Source of the DNA: Fibrobacter sp.
GTDB taxonomy: Bacteria > Fibrobacterota > Fibrobacteria > Fibrobacterales > Fibrobacteraceae
Assembly: GCA_024398955.1 (NCBI GenBank)
Contig: JAKSIG010000011.1
Span: 1-64,000 of the forward strand
Length of the DNA stretch: 64,000 bases
Reading direction: 5' to 3'
The notes under the pieces were generated by a model. That model saw only the letters and a list, made by a program, of their open reading frames with translations, did not search any database and was not told the origin of the DNA. Position numbers and translations under genes: made by a program. This document shows positions 8,465 to 17,273 of the stretch, in pieces (within the stretch, counting starts at the first letter, position 1; every line of letters begins with the position of its first letter).

Positions 8465-10438
8465 ATGGGATTACGTTTTGGTTCCGCAAAATACATCATT
8501 TCTATGGTGACAATAGCGGTTTTAGCTACCGCAGCAAATGCTGCCGCCCCTACAAAGTACGAAGCAGAAGACCAGGCTGGCGTAGATGCAGCAGCAATTC
8601 TGAGCGGCACTGAATTTTCTGGTGGTAAGTACGTAAAGCCGGGTTCAGACGCCATGACCTTTACCGTCAAGGTAGAAGAAACCGCAATGTACGACATCTC
8701 CACCAGCGTGCTCATCAAGCAATTCGACTGGACAACCTCCAAGATTTTGGTCAACGGAATTGAAGTGGGATCCATGCTCACCACCCCGCGCAACTGCGAC
8801 TCCACCTATGTGGTTTCTGCATCCGCAAAGATGAAGGTTGGCGAGAACAAGATAACCGTAGGTAACGGAGCTATCGGTGTAGACTACATTACCGTTGGTC
8901 GCCACCCAGATCCGGAATTCAAGATTAGCGCACTTCCTGTAACTCCGGGCGCCACAGAAAGCGCCATGAAGGTAAAGACTTTCCTCCGCGACAACTTCAT
9001 GAAGAAGACCATCAGCGGCATGATGATCAGCGACCAGAATTTCAATTACGACTACGGCAACATGAAACTGCTTTCTGCCGCAGAATGCACTCCCGAAGAT
9101 TCCTGCAAGTTCCTGAAGGGCGAAGATACCTGGAAGGGTCAAACCGATATTGCTGAATTCTACAAGCGCTCCGGCCACTACCCTGCCATTGGTGGATTCG
9201 ACATGCTGTTCGCAGCTGGCGGTCATCATGAAGAAGGATGGTTCCGAGGCTATACCGAAAACAATTTGGTAATGACCGAAGACCTGTGGAAAATGGGGGG
9301 CATTCCCACTTACACCTGGCACTGGAAAGTTGGGCAAGACACCGTATTCTACACCCAGATGCAGGGCTTTAACAACACAGGTTGCACAGAGGGCGTTGTA
9401 GGCACAGCCGAAAACAACACCTGCTTCAACTACACCAAGGCTTTCAAGACAGAATCCATATGTACGGACATGGACTCCACCAAAAACGAATGTAAAGCAT
9501 CCAAGACAGTATGTCTTGACGCCGACCCCACTTCCCAGGAATACAAGGACATCGTCGCCGACGTGGATATTGTTTCCGGCTACTTCAAGCAGCTTGAAGA
9601 AAAGGACATCGCCGTAGTTTGGCGTCCGCTCCACGAAGCAAGCGGCGGTTGGTTCTGGTGGGGTGTTGCATCTCCCGAATGCTACGTTCAGCTTTGGCGC
9701 CTTGTATTCGACCGCATGGTCAATGTGAACAAGAATAAGAACCTGATTTGGGTTTGGAACATCAATACCGACCCCAAGTTCGGTTACGATTACTCCGCCC
9801 TCAATGGCGCCTGGTATCCTGGCGATGAGTACGTAGACATTGTGGCCGTAGACATTTACGACCCGCTGAACAACCACAATTCCGCCGCCAATTACTGGAA
9901 CAAGATTATCGAGGAAGTGGGCACCAACAAGATGATCGCCCTCAGTGAAAACGGAGCCATTCCCGACATCGACAGCATTGCCGAAGATAAGAGCTATTGG
10001 AGCTACTGGATGACCTGGAGCCAGACCTGGAGTGGAAACTTCCTGGAAAAGACTCCTACCGACATGTGGAAGCGAAACCTGGACGACGAACGCATCATCG
10101 CCCTCGATAATATGCCCGGCTGGGACAAGGTTACCGCGGACACTTCTAGTGCGGGCGCCATCGTTGCCCCCGAAGCCATCCGCAACGCCCCTATGGTTTT
10201 CGCAAACAACATAACAATCTCTGTGCAAGGTAAGACCTTGTCCATGTACGTGCCTCAGGCTGGTCGCGGAACTGTCGCAGTCTTCGACATGATGGGCCAT
10301 CGCATTGCAACTCTAGCCCAGGGCAATATGATCACAGGCGCTCACAATTTTGACTTACAGGCAATTTCTAGCGGGACCTACGTCGTTCGAGCAATGGTAG
10401 GAAGCAACAGCATTTCTCGCATCATCAAGCTAAAATAA
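8465..10438 (+). CDS. Secreted GH26 beta-mannanase (second copy)
   Basis: This secreted protein of 657 residues has a signal peptide (to about ATAANA), an N-terminal CBM6/35-like beta-sandwich (about 28-150) and a GH26 catalytic domain. The acid/base is E391 in RPLHEASGGWFWW and the nucleophile E495 in LSENGAIPD. A cysteine-rich insertion precedes the acid/base (about residues 305-360) and is absent from the first GH26 protein. It lacks the CBM11-like module. Its C-terminal tail (VFDMMGHRIATL ... SGTYVVRA) belongs to the same sorting-type family but is more divergent. I chose the ATG at 8465 because AAGGAG lies five bases upstream; a GTG two codons earlier overlaps that site. The stop is followed by a terminator. 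Confidence 0.92.
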   Translation: MGLRFGSAKYIISMVTIAVLATAANAAAPTKYEAEDQAGVDAAAILSGTEFSGGKYVKPGSDAMTFTVKVEETAMYDISTSVLIKQFDWTTSKILVNGIEVGSMLTTPRNCDSTYVVSASAKMKVGENKITVGNGAIGVDYITVGRHPDPEFKISALPVTPGATESAMKVKTFLRDNFMKKTISGMMISDQNFNYDYGNMKLLSAAECTPEDSCKFLKGEDTWKGQTDIAEFYKRSGHYPAIGGFDMLFAAGGHHEEGWFRGYTENNLVMTEDLWKMGGIPTYTWHWKVGQDTVFYTQMQGFNNTGCTEGVVGTAENNTCFNYTKAFKTESICTDMDSTKNECKASKTVCLDADPTSQEYKDIVADVDIVSGYFKQLEEKDIAVVWRPLHEASGGWFWWGVASPECYVQLWRLVFDRMVNVNKNKNLIWVWNINTDPKFGYDYSALNGAWYPGDEYVDIVAVDIYDPLNNHNSAANYWNKIIEEVGTNKMIALSENGAIPDIDSIAEDKSYWSYWMTWSQTWSGNFLEKTPTDMWKRNLDDERIIALDNMPGWDKVTADTSSAGAIVAPEAIRNAPMVFANNITISVQGKTLSMYVPQAGRGTVAVFDMMGHRIATLAQGNMITGAHNFDLQAISSGTYVVRAMVGSNSISRIIKLK

Positions 10439-10497
10439 GGTTCTGCTAGAAACTATAGCCGTTCTCCTATAATTGAGTGCCTTGGCACTATAAAAAC

Positions 10498-10521
10498 AGC
10501 GGGTCTCAAGCCCGCTTTTTT
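10498..10521 (+). terminator. Terminator after the second GH26 gene
   Basis: AGCGGG pairs with CCCGCT around a 7-base loop and is followed by six T residues. Confidence 0.8.
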
Positions 10522-10575
10522 CATGTCCTTTTGGGCATTTTTCTATCTTTGGAGAAAATAATTTTTGGTGTATTT

Positions 10576-13008
10576 ATGTCAGAAAAACATCCTCTGTATT
10601 TTACAATCCACGGCCACTTTTATCAGCCGCCCCGCGAAAACCCTTGGACTGGCGTTATCGAAAACCAGCCCAGCGCACGCCCCTTCCACGACTGGAACGA
10701 CCGCATTGCAAGCCAGTGCTACAGTCCCAACTCCGCCAGCCGAATTCTTTCTCCTAACGGTCGCATCGTAGACATCGTCAACAACTACGACTTCATGAGC
10801 TTTAACATGGGCCCCACCCTTATGGGTTGGATCCGCACCAACACTCCTGACACCTACAAGCGTATTCAGGAAGCCGACAAGCGTAGCATCGAGCGTCTCG
10901 GTCATGGCAACGCCATCGCCCAGGTGTACAACCACATCATTATGCCGCTTGCTTCCGAACAGGACAAGAAGACTCAGATTGAATGGGGTATCGAGGACTT
11001 CAAGTTCCATTTCGGACGTATGCCCGAAGCCATGTGGCTGGCAGAAACGGCCATCAACTTCGAAACCGTCGTCGCCCTCATCAAGGCTGGCATCAAGTTT
11101 ACCATTCTCTCCCCCACTCAGGCCGATTGCTTCCGCCCCCTGGCAGAAGACGGTTCCGCAAAGGAAGGCGAATGGACAGGCTGCAGCAACACCGATATCG
11201 ACACCACCCGCCCCTACCGCATCTACCCCCGCGACAAGGAAGGCAACCTGGTGTGCGACGGCTACCTGGACGTATTCTTCTACAACCCCTGGCTCTCTTC
11301 TGCAGTAGGCTTCGAGCACCTGCTCCGTGACGCAGGCACCTTCGGCAACAAGATCAAGAGCGCCTGGGACGAAAATCGTGAGGACGCCCAGCTGGTAAGC
11401 ATCGGTACCGATGGCGAATCCTACGGCCATCACGAACCTTTTGGCGACATGTGCGCCGCCTGGCTCTACAACCACTATGCTCCCGAGAACAACATGGTTC
11501 CCGTGAACTACGGCTGGTTCCTGGAAAAGTTCCCGCCCAAGCACGAAGTTCTTCTGAAGAACTTCCACAGCGAAGGCTGCGCCTGGAGCTGTGCCCACGG
11601 CGTAGGCCGCTGGTACCGTGACTGCGGCTGCTGCACAGGCGGCGGCCCCGATTGGAACCAGAAGTGGCGCGGTCCTCTCCGCGACGCCTTCAACCACCTG
11701 AAGAAGCTGGCCGACGACGTATTTGTTCGCGAATTCGAAAAGATTTCCGACGTTAACCCCTGGGACGCCCGTAACAACTACGTGCAGACCTTGGTCGCTC
11801 CCGAAGACAAGTCCCGCACAGAAGCCTTCCTGAAGGCAACCATCAAGGATCCGTCCAATGAGACTCAGTGCGCCCGCGCCATCCGCCTTCTTGAAATCCA
11901 GAAGTTCTGCCTGTTCAGCTTTACTAGCTGCGGCTGGTTCTTCAACGACATCGAAGGTCTGGAACCGGTGCAGAACATGCGTTACGCCCTCCGCGCCATG
12001 GAACTGCTGGAACCGTTCCTGCCCTACGGCCACCATATCCGTAACGAGTTCATCAGCATCCTCGCCCGCGCCACCAGTAACGAACACAAGTGGAACGGTG
12101 CCGAAGTCTTTACCCGTTACGCCGAAGAACAGGTTCCCGTCGTAGTCAAGGAAATGGCAGAACGTGCCGCCATCTTCCATCTGGACCTTGAAGAAGAATA
12201 CGCCAACAAGGATGCCCGCATTACCGCAACAAAGATTGCGTCTCGTCGCCGTCAGACCTTGGTTCGTGCAGAGTTCAACGACAAGTTCGTTGGCGAAACC
12301 CGCGTATCCACAGTCCTTGCCATTACCGACCAGCTTGGCCGCATCAACCTTGTTGTTGCCGATGGCGAAAACGACCAGAATGGCCTGAAGTTTGTAGACG
12401 AGCCCAACATGAGCACCGAGCAGCTCCAGGAAATCTACCCCACAGCCTATGTGGTGCGCATGCGTAACCTGATGAGCGATTCCCTGAAGCGCATCAACCA
12501 GATTTCTACCCGCAAGTACCTGAGCGGTCTTACAGAATCCTTCAGCAGCTTTGCTCTGTCCCATGGACTTTCTATCGACAGCCTGGCCGACCCCGACCAT
12601 ACCTTGCCCGATACCATGCGCAAGATTCTATCCCTGGAAATCAACTCCAGAATCCACCATCTTGCCCTTTCCTACATGGAGAGCGACGACAAGAAGATCT
12701 TTGACGAAATCAAGAACCTGGTGGATGAAGCAAACGCTCTAGAAACAACGTTCTCCTTCGGTGGTACCGGTCGCATGTTCCATGCCAAGCTCGTGGAACT
12801 GATCGACGCAGTTTCAAAGAAGCTGGACAAGAAATCTGTCAGCCACATTACCGGCCTCATTACCGTGGCCGACTGGCTCCAGCTGGGCATCGACAAGACA
12901 AGCCTCGAGAACAAGGTGTTCCCCTTCTACCAGGAATACACCCAAAATCCCGAAGGCAAGCTTGCTGCCCTGAAGCCCATGTTCAGCTGGTTGAACTTCG
13001 AGGTCTAA
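10576..13008 (+). CDS. GH57 family glycoside hydrolase (alpha-amylase-like)
   Basis: This 810-residue protein without signal peptide opens with YFTIHGHFYQPPRENPW, the first conserved region of GH57. The catalytic glutamate is probably E157 in MWLAETA, and the acid region is likely in IGTDGESYGHH. A long C-terminal part after about residue 400 fits the DUF3536-type extension found in one GH57 subgroup. GH57 enzymes act on alpha-glucans such as glycogen, so this one probably works on internal storage polysaccharide rather than plant fibre. The ATG at 10576 starts at the conserved region; the open frame extends 33 codons upstream through the previous gene's terminator. The next gene starts one base after its stop, implying an operon with the phosphoribosyltransferase. 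Confidence 0.87.
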   Translation: MSEKHPLYFTIHGHFYQPPRENPWTGVIENQPSARPFHDWNDRIASQCYSPNSASRILSPNGRIVDIVNNYDFMSFNMGPTLMGWIRTNTPDTYKRIQEADKRSIERLGHGNAIAQVYNHIIMPLASEQDKKTQIEWGIEDFKFHFGRMPEAMWLAETAINFETVVALIKAGIKFTILSPTQADCFRPLAEDGSAKEGEWTGCSNTDIDTTRPYRIYPRDKEGNLVCDGYLDVFFYNPWLSSAVGFEHLLRDAGTFGNKIKSAWDENREDAQLVSIGTDGESYGHHEPFGDMCAAWLYNHYAPENNMVPVNYGWFLEKFPPKHEVLLKNFHSEGCAWSCAHGVGRWYRDCGCCTGGGPDWNQKWRGPLRDAFNHLKKLADDVFVREFEKISDVNPWDARNNYVQTLVAPEDKSRTEAFLKATIKDPSNETQCARAIRLLEIQKFCLFSFTSCGWFFNDIEGLEPVQNMRYALRAMELLEPFLPYGHHIRNEFISILARATSNEHKWNGAEVFTRYAEEQVPVVVKEMAERAAIFHLDLEEEYANKDARITATKIASRRRQTLVRAEFNDKFVGETRVSTVLAITDQLGRINLVVADGENDQNGLKFVDEPNMSTEQLQEIYPTAYVVRMRNLMSDSLKRINQISTRKYLSGLTESFSSFALSHGLSIDSLADPDHTLPDTMRKILSLEINSRIHHLALSYMESDDKKIFDEIKNLVDEANALETTFSFGGTGRMFHAKLVELIDAVSKKLDKKSVSHITGLITVADWLQLGIDKTSLENKVFPFYQEYTQNPEGKLAALKPMFSWLNFEV

Positions 13009-13009
13009 G

Positions 13010-13534
13010 ATGTACAGGATGTCCGCAAAGCCCATGATTACTGCAGAGCAGATCCAGACCCGCGTCAAGGAGATGGCTGCAGAAATCAAGGAATCCTTTG
13101 ATTTCGACATTATACTTTCTGCCCTTACTGGCGCGTACATGTTCACCACGGACCTGAGCCGCGCCATGGCCAGTGCCAAGCATCGTATCGCCTTTATCAA
13201 GGCTTCAAGCTATGGTTCCGGAATGGAATCTTGCGGCAAGCTGAAGGTAACCGGTCTCGAGAAACTTGACCTTAAGGGAAAGCGAGTTCTTGTCGTAGAC
13301 GACATCCTGGATACAGGCAACACCATGATCACTCTAGTCGCCATGCTGAAGGAAATGGGAGTGTCCGACCTTCGTTCCTGCGTCCTCATGAACAAGGAAG
13401 AGCGACGTGTAGTAGACTACCATGCAGATTTCGTCGGTTTCGAAATCGCCAACGAATTCGTAGTAGGTTATGGTCTTGACTTTAATGAAGATTACAGAAC
13501 CTTACCCGAAGTCTGGACCCTAGAAGAAGTCTAA
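13010..13534 (+). CDS. hpt: Hypoxanthine phosphoribosyltransferase
   Basis: This purine-salvage enzyme converts hypoxanthine or guanine plus PRPP to the nucleotide. The protein has 174 residues. The PRPP-binding motif VLVVDDILDTGNTM is at about 102-115, the flexible-loop region KASSYGSGM lies before it, and the base-recognition region FVGFEIANEFVVGYGLDFNEDYR follows near the end, as in the HPRT family. It begins one base after the GH57 stop and is probably translated from the same message. A second ATG three codons in (MSAKPM) is an alternative start. Confidence 0.92.
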   Translation: MYRMSAKPMITAEQIQTRVKEMAAEIKESFDFDIILSALTGAYMFTTDLSRAMASAKHRIAFIKASSYGSGMESCGKLKVTGLEKLDLKGKRVLVVDDILDTGNTMITLVAMLKEMGVSDLRSCVLMNKEERRVVDYHADFVGFEIANEFVVGYGLDFNEDYRTLPEVWTLEEV

Positions 13535-13555
13535 TCGCATTATCGAGAGAGTAAG

Positions 13556-14053
13556 ATGGCAAATAATGATTTAGATGACGTTAGACTGCACGCCACCCAA
13601 ACCATCGAGGCTGTGGGCCGCAGTTACAACAAGATCAGTCGCGGAAAGCGGTTTCTCATCAGCTTTGTAGTATGCCTTTTGTTCTTTGCAGCGGGTTTCA
13701 TTACATGCAAGGTCATGAACAAGGTTCCTGCCGAGGGCACTATCGAAAGAGTGGCAGACCAGCCCGACCTACCCAACAAATGCAAGTACCGCTATGATCG
13801 CGCCATGGAATACGCCATCATGCACGAATGCGTGTTCGCCAAGGGGACTCCCCACAACGAGACCATTCTGATCCAGCGCATCAACTACTGCACCTGCGCC
13901 TTGGAAAGTGTGCAAAAGAAAAAGCCCTACCAAAAGATGTTTGAAAACAATCTGGTGGACTTTACCTTCAAAATTCGCGAAGAAAACCTTTGCCAAGAGA
14001 ACAAGGTTATTCCCGTACTTGAAGACGAAGAATCAAGCAAGGATAAAAAATGA
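13556..14053 (+). CDS. Unknown membrane-anchored protein with cysteines
   Basis: I do not recognise this 165-residue protein. It has a cytoplasmic N-terminus of about 35 residues, one membrane segment (about residues 34-52, FLISFVVCLLFFAAGFITC) and a soluble C-terminal domain with several cysteines (KCKYR, HECVF, YCTCAL, NLCQ), which could form disulfides in the periplasm. Its stop overlaps the cysE start by four bases (ATGA), so the two are translationally coupled. It may be an accessory of the local operon, but no role can be assigned. Confidence 0.75.
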   Translation: MANNDLDDVRLHATQTIEAVGRSYNKISRGKRFLISFVVCLLFFAAGFITCKVMNKVPAEGTIERVADQPDLPNKCKYRYDRAMEYAIMHECVFAKGTPHNETILIQRINYCTCALESVQKKKPYQKMFENNLVDFTFKIREENLCQENKVIPVLEDEESSKDKK

Positions 14054-14835
14054 ATATCGCTGACATAGAAAAATCCATTCGTGACGAAGCTCAGGCCCTG
14101 ATACAGAAGGAACCGCTTTCTGTATTGATGCTTAACGAACAGATTCTATGTCGCAATGGATTTTCGGAAATGCTGGGAGTAACCCTCTCCTGTCAGCTGG
14201 CAGGAGAAGTCATAGACCGAACTGAACTGGAAAAAATGTTCAGCAGTCTTTATAAAAAATATCCAGAACTTTTAACGAGCGCCGCCAAGGATTTGCACGC
14301 TACCGTGCTTCGAGATCCTGCATGTACCAGTTATCTGGAACCGCTCCTGTTCTTTAAGGGATTCCAAGGGCTGCAAGCCTTTAGAGCGGCACATATTCTC
14401 TGGGCAGAAGGCCGAACATTCCCCGCCAAGATGCTTCAGAGCATTATCAGCCGCAAATTCGGTATGGACATTCACCCGGCCGCAACCATCGGCTACGGCA
14501 TTCTTGTAGACCACGCCACCAACATTGTTATTGGCGAAACCGCAGTAGTGGGCAACAATGTTTCTTTCTTGCATGGCGTTACTCTGGGTGGTACCGGCAA
14601 CGAAATCGGAGACCGTCACCCCAAGGTGGGTAATGGCGTAATGCTAGGCGCTCACGCCCAGCTTCTTGGCAACATCCACATCGGAGACGGCGCCAAAATT
14701 GGCGCAGGAGCCGTTGTGGTCGGAGACGTTCCCGCCCATACAACTTATGCAGGTGTCCCTGCGGTTCAGGTCGGTCGCCCCCACGACGAAATGCCCAGCT
14801 TCAACATGGAGCAGGACTTTACTAGAGACGCATAG
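14050..14835 (+). CDS. cysE: Serine O-acetyltransferase
   Basis: CysE makes O-acetylserine from serine and acetyl-CoA, the first step of cysteine synthesis. The 261-residue protein has the alpha-helical N-terminal domain and a left-handed beta-helix of hexapeptide repeats (DIHPAATIGYGILVDHAT, IVIGETAVVGNNVSFLHGV, VMLGAHAQLLGNIHIGDG). The catalytic histidine region is HGVTLGGTG. Its ATG overlaps the preceding gene's stop. After the gene comes a short AT-rich repeat and then nth. Confidence 0.94.
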   Translation: MNIADIEKSIRDEAQALIQKEPLSVLMLNEQILCRNGFSEMLGVTLSCQLAGEVIDRTELEKMFSSLYKKYPELLTSAAKDLHATVLRDPACTSYLEPLLFFKGFQGLQAFRAAHILWAEGRTFPAKMLQSIISRKFGMDIHPAATIGYGILVDHATNIVIGETAVVGNNVSFLHGVTLGGTGNEIGDRHPKVGNGVMLGAHAQLLGNIHIGDGAKIGAGAVVVGDVPAHTTYAGVPAVQVGRPHDEMPSFNMEQDFTRDA

Positions 14836-14845
14836 CAGCTCCAGT

Positions 14846-14871
14846 TATGAATTACGAATTATGAATTATGA
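14846..14871. repeat. AT-rich ATGAATTA direct repeat
   Basis: Tandem copies of ATGAATTA/CGAATTA lie between cysE and nth. The same unit occurs at 18985-19066, there in both orientations. Function unknown; dispersed intergenic repeat. Confidence 0.55.
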
Positions 14872-14892
14872 GAGAAGCGATGTCTCGTATTC

Positions 14893-15567
14893 ATGAATTT
14901 TTTTGAACTAGCTCAACGTCGCAAAAAATTCAGGAAGATGAACAAGAAAGAGAAAATCGCTTTCATTAACGAAAAATTGGACGAGTTGTTCCCTGACCCG
15001 CCCATTCCGCTGAATTTCAAGGACCCCTTCACGCTCCTTGTCGCTGTGGCGCTTAGTGCCCAATGTACCGACGCCCGCGTCAACCTTGTTACTGCAGAAC
15101 TCTTCAAGGTAGCGGATACCCCGGCAAAAATGGTCGCCCTCGGCGTCGAAAAGATTGCAGAATACATCAAGACGTGCGGACTCTACCAGAACAAAAGCAA
15201 AAACATCTTCAAGCTCTCGCAAATTCTTGAGGATAAGTATAAAGGTCAAGTTCCCCGCACCTTCGAAGAACTAGAAGCGTTGCCCGGCGTAGGTCACAAG
15301 ACGGCAAGCGTCATGATGATTCACGCCTTCAAGACTCCAGCCTTTCCTGTGGACACCCACATCCACCGTCTGGCAGCCCGCTGGGGGCTTTCTGACGGAA
15401 GCTCCGTGGAACATACCGAAGCCGATCTAAAAAAAGTCTTTCCGAAGGACGACTGGGAAAGAAAGCACCTGCAGATAATTCTATTCGGCCGCACCTACTG
15501 CAAGGCCATGGGCCACAAGGCGGAACAGTGCCCAATCTGCAGCGTAGTGGGATGCAAAAGCAAATAA
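14893..15567 (+). CDS. nth: Endonuclease III (DNA glycosylase/AP lyase)
   Basis: Nth removes oxidised pyrimidines from DNA and cuts at the abasic site. The protein shows the helix-hairpin-helix LPGVGHKTA with the catalytic lysine, the catalytic aspartate in FPVDTHIHRLAARWGL, and a C-terminal cysteine cluster for a 4Fe-4S centre. The cysteines are spaced C-x9-C-x2-C-x4-C, unlike the common C-x6-C-x2-C-x5-C. An internal ATG at 14938 (MNKKEKIAF) would give 209 residues, closer to the E. coli length of 211; the longer frame begins next to the AT-rich repeat, so the first 15 codons may be untranslated. Neither start has a good ribosome-binding site. Confidence 0.9.
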   Translation: MNFFELAQRRKKFRKMNKKEKIAFINEKLDELFPDPPIPLNFKDPFTLLVAVALSAQCTDARVNLVTAELFKVADTPAKMVALGVEKIAEYIKTCGLYQNKSKNIFKLSQILEDKYKGQVPRTFEELEALPGVGHKTASVMMIHAFKTPAFPVDTHIHRLAARWGLSDGSSVEHTEADLKKVFPKDDWERKHLQIILFGRTYCKAMGHKAEQCPICSVVGCKSK

Positions 15568-15572
15568 AAAAA

Positions 15573-15594
15573 GCAAGCTTTTACGCTTGCCTTT
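15573..15594. terminator. Bidirectional terminator between nth and the UDP-glucuronate decarboxylase gene
   Basis: GCAAGC pairs with GCTTGC around a 6-base loop, with seven A residues on the left and CTTTT on the right. The T-run is better on the minus strand. It lies between convergent genes. Confidence 0.65.
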
Positions 15595-15633
15595 TCCATA
15601 CAGTTTGCGGTGTTTACCACCTTTTGATCTCCG

Positions 15634-16566
15634 CTATTTCTTCAGCAGTTCATCAAAATAGCAAATGGTCTTTTCGAGACCCTTGCGCAAAGGAATTGTA
15701 GGTTCCCAGCCCAGGGCACTCTTCGCCAGGTCTATGTTCGGGCGGCGCATCTTAGGGTCATCACCGGGCAGAGGCTGATAAACAATCTTGCTCTTGGAGC
15801 CTGTCAGGTCCAAAACTTCCTTGGCAAGTTCCAGCATGGTAAATTCACCGGGATTGCCGATGTTTACAGGACCGATTATCTTATCCTGACGCATCATGCG
15901 GATAAAGCCTTCGATCAGGTCATCCACGTAGCAGAAGCTGCGGGTCTGGGAGCCGTCACCGTAGATGGTAATATCTTCGCCCTTTAGAGCCTGCACAATA
16001 AAGTTAGAGACCACACGACCATCATTAGGCAGCATGCGGGGGCCGTAGGTATTGAAAATGCGGACAATGCGAATGTCAACGTTGTTCTGACGATGATAAT
16101 CCATAAAGAGGGTTTCTGCAACGCGCTTGCCTTCATCGTAGCAGCTGCGAATACCGATGGGATTCACGTTTCCCCAGTAGTCTTCGGTCTGCGGGTGTAC
16201 TGCAGGATCGCCATACACTTCGCTGGTACTTGCCTGCAGAATGCGAGCCTTCACGCGCTTCGCAAGGCCCAGCATATTGATAGCGCCCATCACACTGGTC
16301 TTGATGGTCTTTACCGGATTGTACTGGTAATGAATGGGGCTTGCAGGGCAAGCCAGATTAAAAATGCGGTCTACTTCCAAAAGGATCGGTTCAGTCACAT
16401 CATGGCGAATCAATTCAAAATTTCGATTATCACGAAGATGATTCACGTTAGCCATACGGCCCGTAAAATAGTTGTCCAGACAAATCACCTCATTGCCTTC
16501 GTTAAGAAGACGTTCACAAAGATGACTTCCTAAAAATCCAGCACCACCTGTAACTAAACAACGCAT
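15634..16566 (-). CDS. UDP-glucuronate decarboxylase (UDP-xylose synthase), SDR family
   Basis: This enzyme should convert UDP-glucuronate to UDP-xylose, a donor for surface polysaccharide. The 310-residue protein has the NAD-binding motif [10 protein letters not shown] at the N-terminus, D-N-Y-F-T-G after beta-2, the catalytic tyrosine/lysine pair in SCYDEGKR, and NTYGPRM and [15 protein letters not shown] typical of the UXS subgroup of extended short-chain dehydrogenases. Other sugar-nucleotide epimerases/dehydratases remain possible. It is monocistronic and convergent with nth; the sugar transferases a few kilobases away are plausible downstream users. Confidence 0.9.
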   Translation of the reverse strand: MRCLVTGGAGFLGSHLCERLLNEGNEVICLDNYFTGRMANVNHLRDNRNFELIRHDVTEPILLEVDRIFNLACPASPIHYQYNPVKTIKTSVMGAINMLGLAKRVKARILQASTSEVYGDPAVHPQTEDYWGNVNPIGIRSCYDEGKRVAETLFMDYHRQNNVDIRIVRIFNTYGPRMLPNDGRVVSNFIVQALKGEDITIYGDGSQTRSFCYVDDLIEGFIRMMRQDKIIGPVNIGNPGEFTMLELAKEVLDLTGSKSKIVYQPLPGDDPKMRRPNIDLAKSALGWEPTIPLRKGLEKTICYFDELLKK

Positions 16567-16710
16567 ATAAGCTCCAATGTTTTGTTGCGCTACACAACAA
16601 GCCTTTGCCTTAATATAGAATTTGAAAAATCAAAGAATTGAAACGCCATAAACTTTAAGGTATATTTATCTTTGAAAAGAAATTTAAGTCTTACCACAAC
16701 AGAGGTTTTT

Positions 16711-17193
16711 ATGACTTTAAGAAAAATTGGTTTTGCAATCACCACCGTAGCCACAGCTTTCGGCCTTATGGCCTGCGGAGATGACTCCAGCACATCTTCA
16801 GCCCCAGAAACTCCAGCTGTTTCCAGCAGCAGCGAAGAACAAACCCTAAGTTCCAGTTCTTCCTTCAATCCCGAAAATTTTGATCTTGAAGAATTCGAAA
16901 AGAATCTGCCTGAAGATTGCAACACTCTGGAAGATTCAGCACTTATCATTCTTTGCAACTTGCACAAGCTGGGCTCCGAGCTTCCGAATTTCGACGAGCT
17001 GAACAATCACCTACAAGACAGTTTGAACATTGAATACGACCCAAACAACAATCCGTTCGCAAAATGCGACGAAATTGAAGATATTCAAGAGCAGCTGAAG
17101 TGTCAGGATGAAGTCGCCGACAGCATTTCACAGGTAATACCTGCCGTCCCTCCAATTCTTCTTCCTATAGACCCAAGTCTTATCACTGAATAA
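16711..17193 (+). CDS. Small lipoprotein with serine-rich linker
   Basis: This 160-residue protein has a lipoprotein signal peptide ending in the lipobox LMAC (cysteine near residue 22), then a serine-rich spacer (SSSSEEQTLSSSSS), then an acidic domain with three pairs of cysteines (DCNTLED, LCNLHK, KCDEIED, KCQDE). I recognise no family. Serine-rich linkers after the lipobox are common in Fibrobacter surface proteins. The ATG at 16711 starts the signal peptide; the open frame extends 13 codons upstream. A strong terminator follows. Confidence 0.8.
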   Translation: MTLRKIGFAITTVATAFGLMACGDDSSTSSAPETPAVSSSSEEQTLSSSSSFNPENFDLEEFEKNLPEDCNTLEDSALIILCNLHKLGSELPNFDELNNHLQDSLNIEYDPNNNPFAKCDEIEDIQEQLKCQDEVADSISQVIPAVPPILLPIDPSLITE

Positions 17194-17199
17194 AATTTT

Positions 17200-17230
17200 A
17201 AACCCGCCTACGCAAGCAGGCGGGTTTCTT
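17200..17230 (+). terminator. Terminator after the small lipoprotein gene
   Basis: A perfect 10-bp stem (17200-17209 with 17218-17227) flanked by A and T tracts. It could also serve the convergent coaX gene. Confidence 0.85.
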
Positions 17231-17273
17231 GTACCCAGATTTTTCTAGGGGTTCATAAAGAGTTTCCGAAGAA

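Noticed and set aside
10480..10500. TTGGCACTATAAAAA as a sigma-54 minus-24 element
   Set aside because: There is no TTGC at the minus-12 position and the sequence overlaps a terminator.
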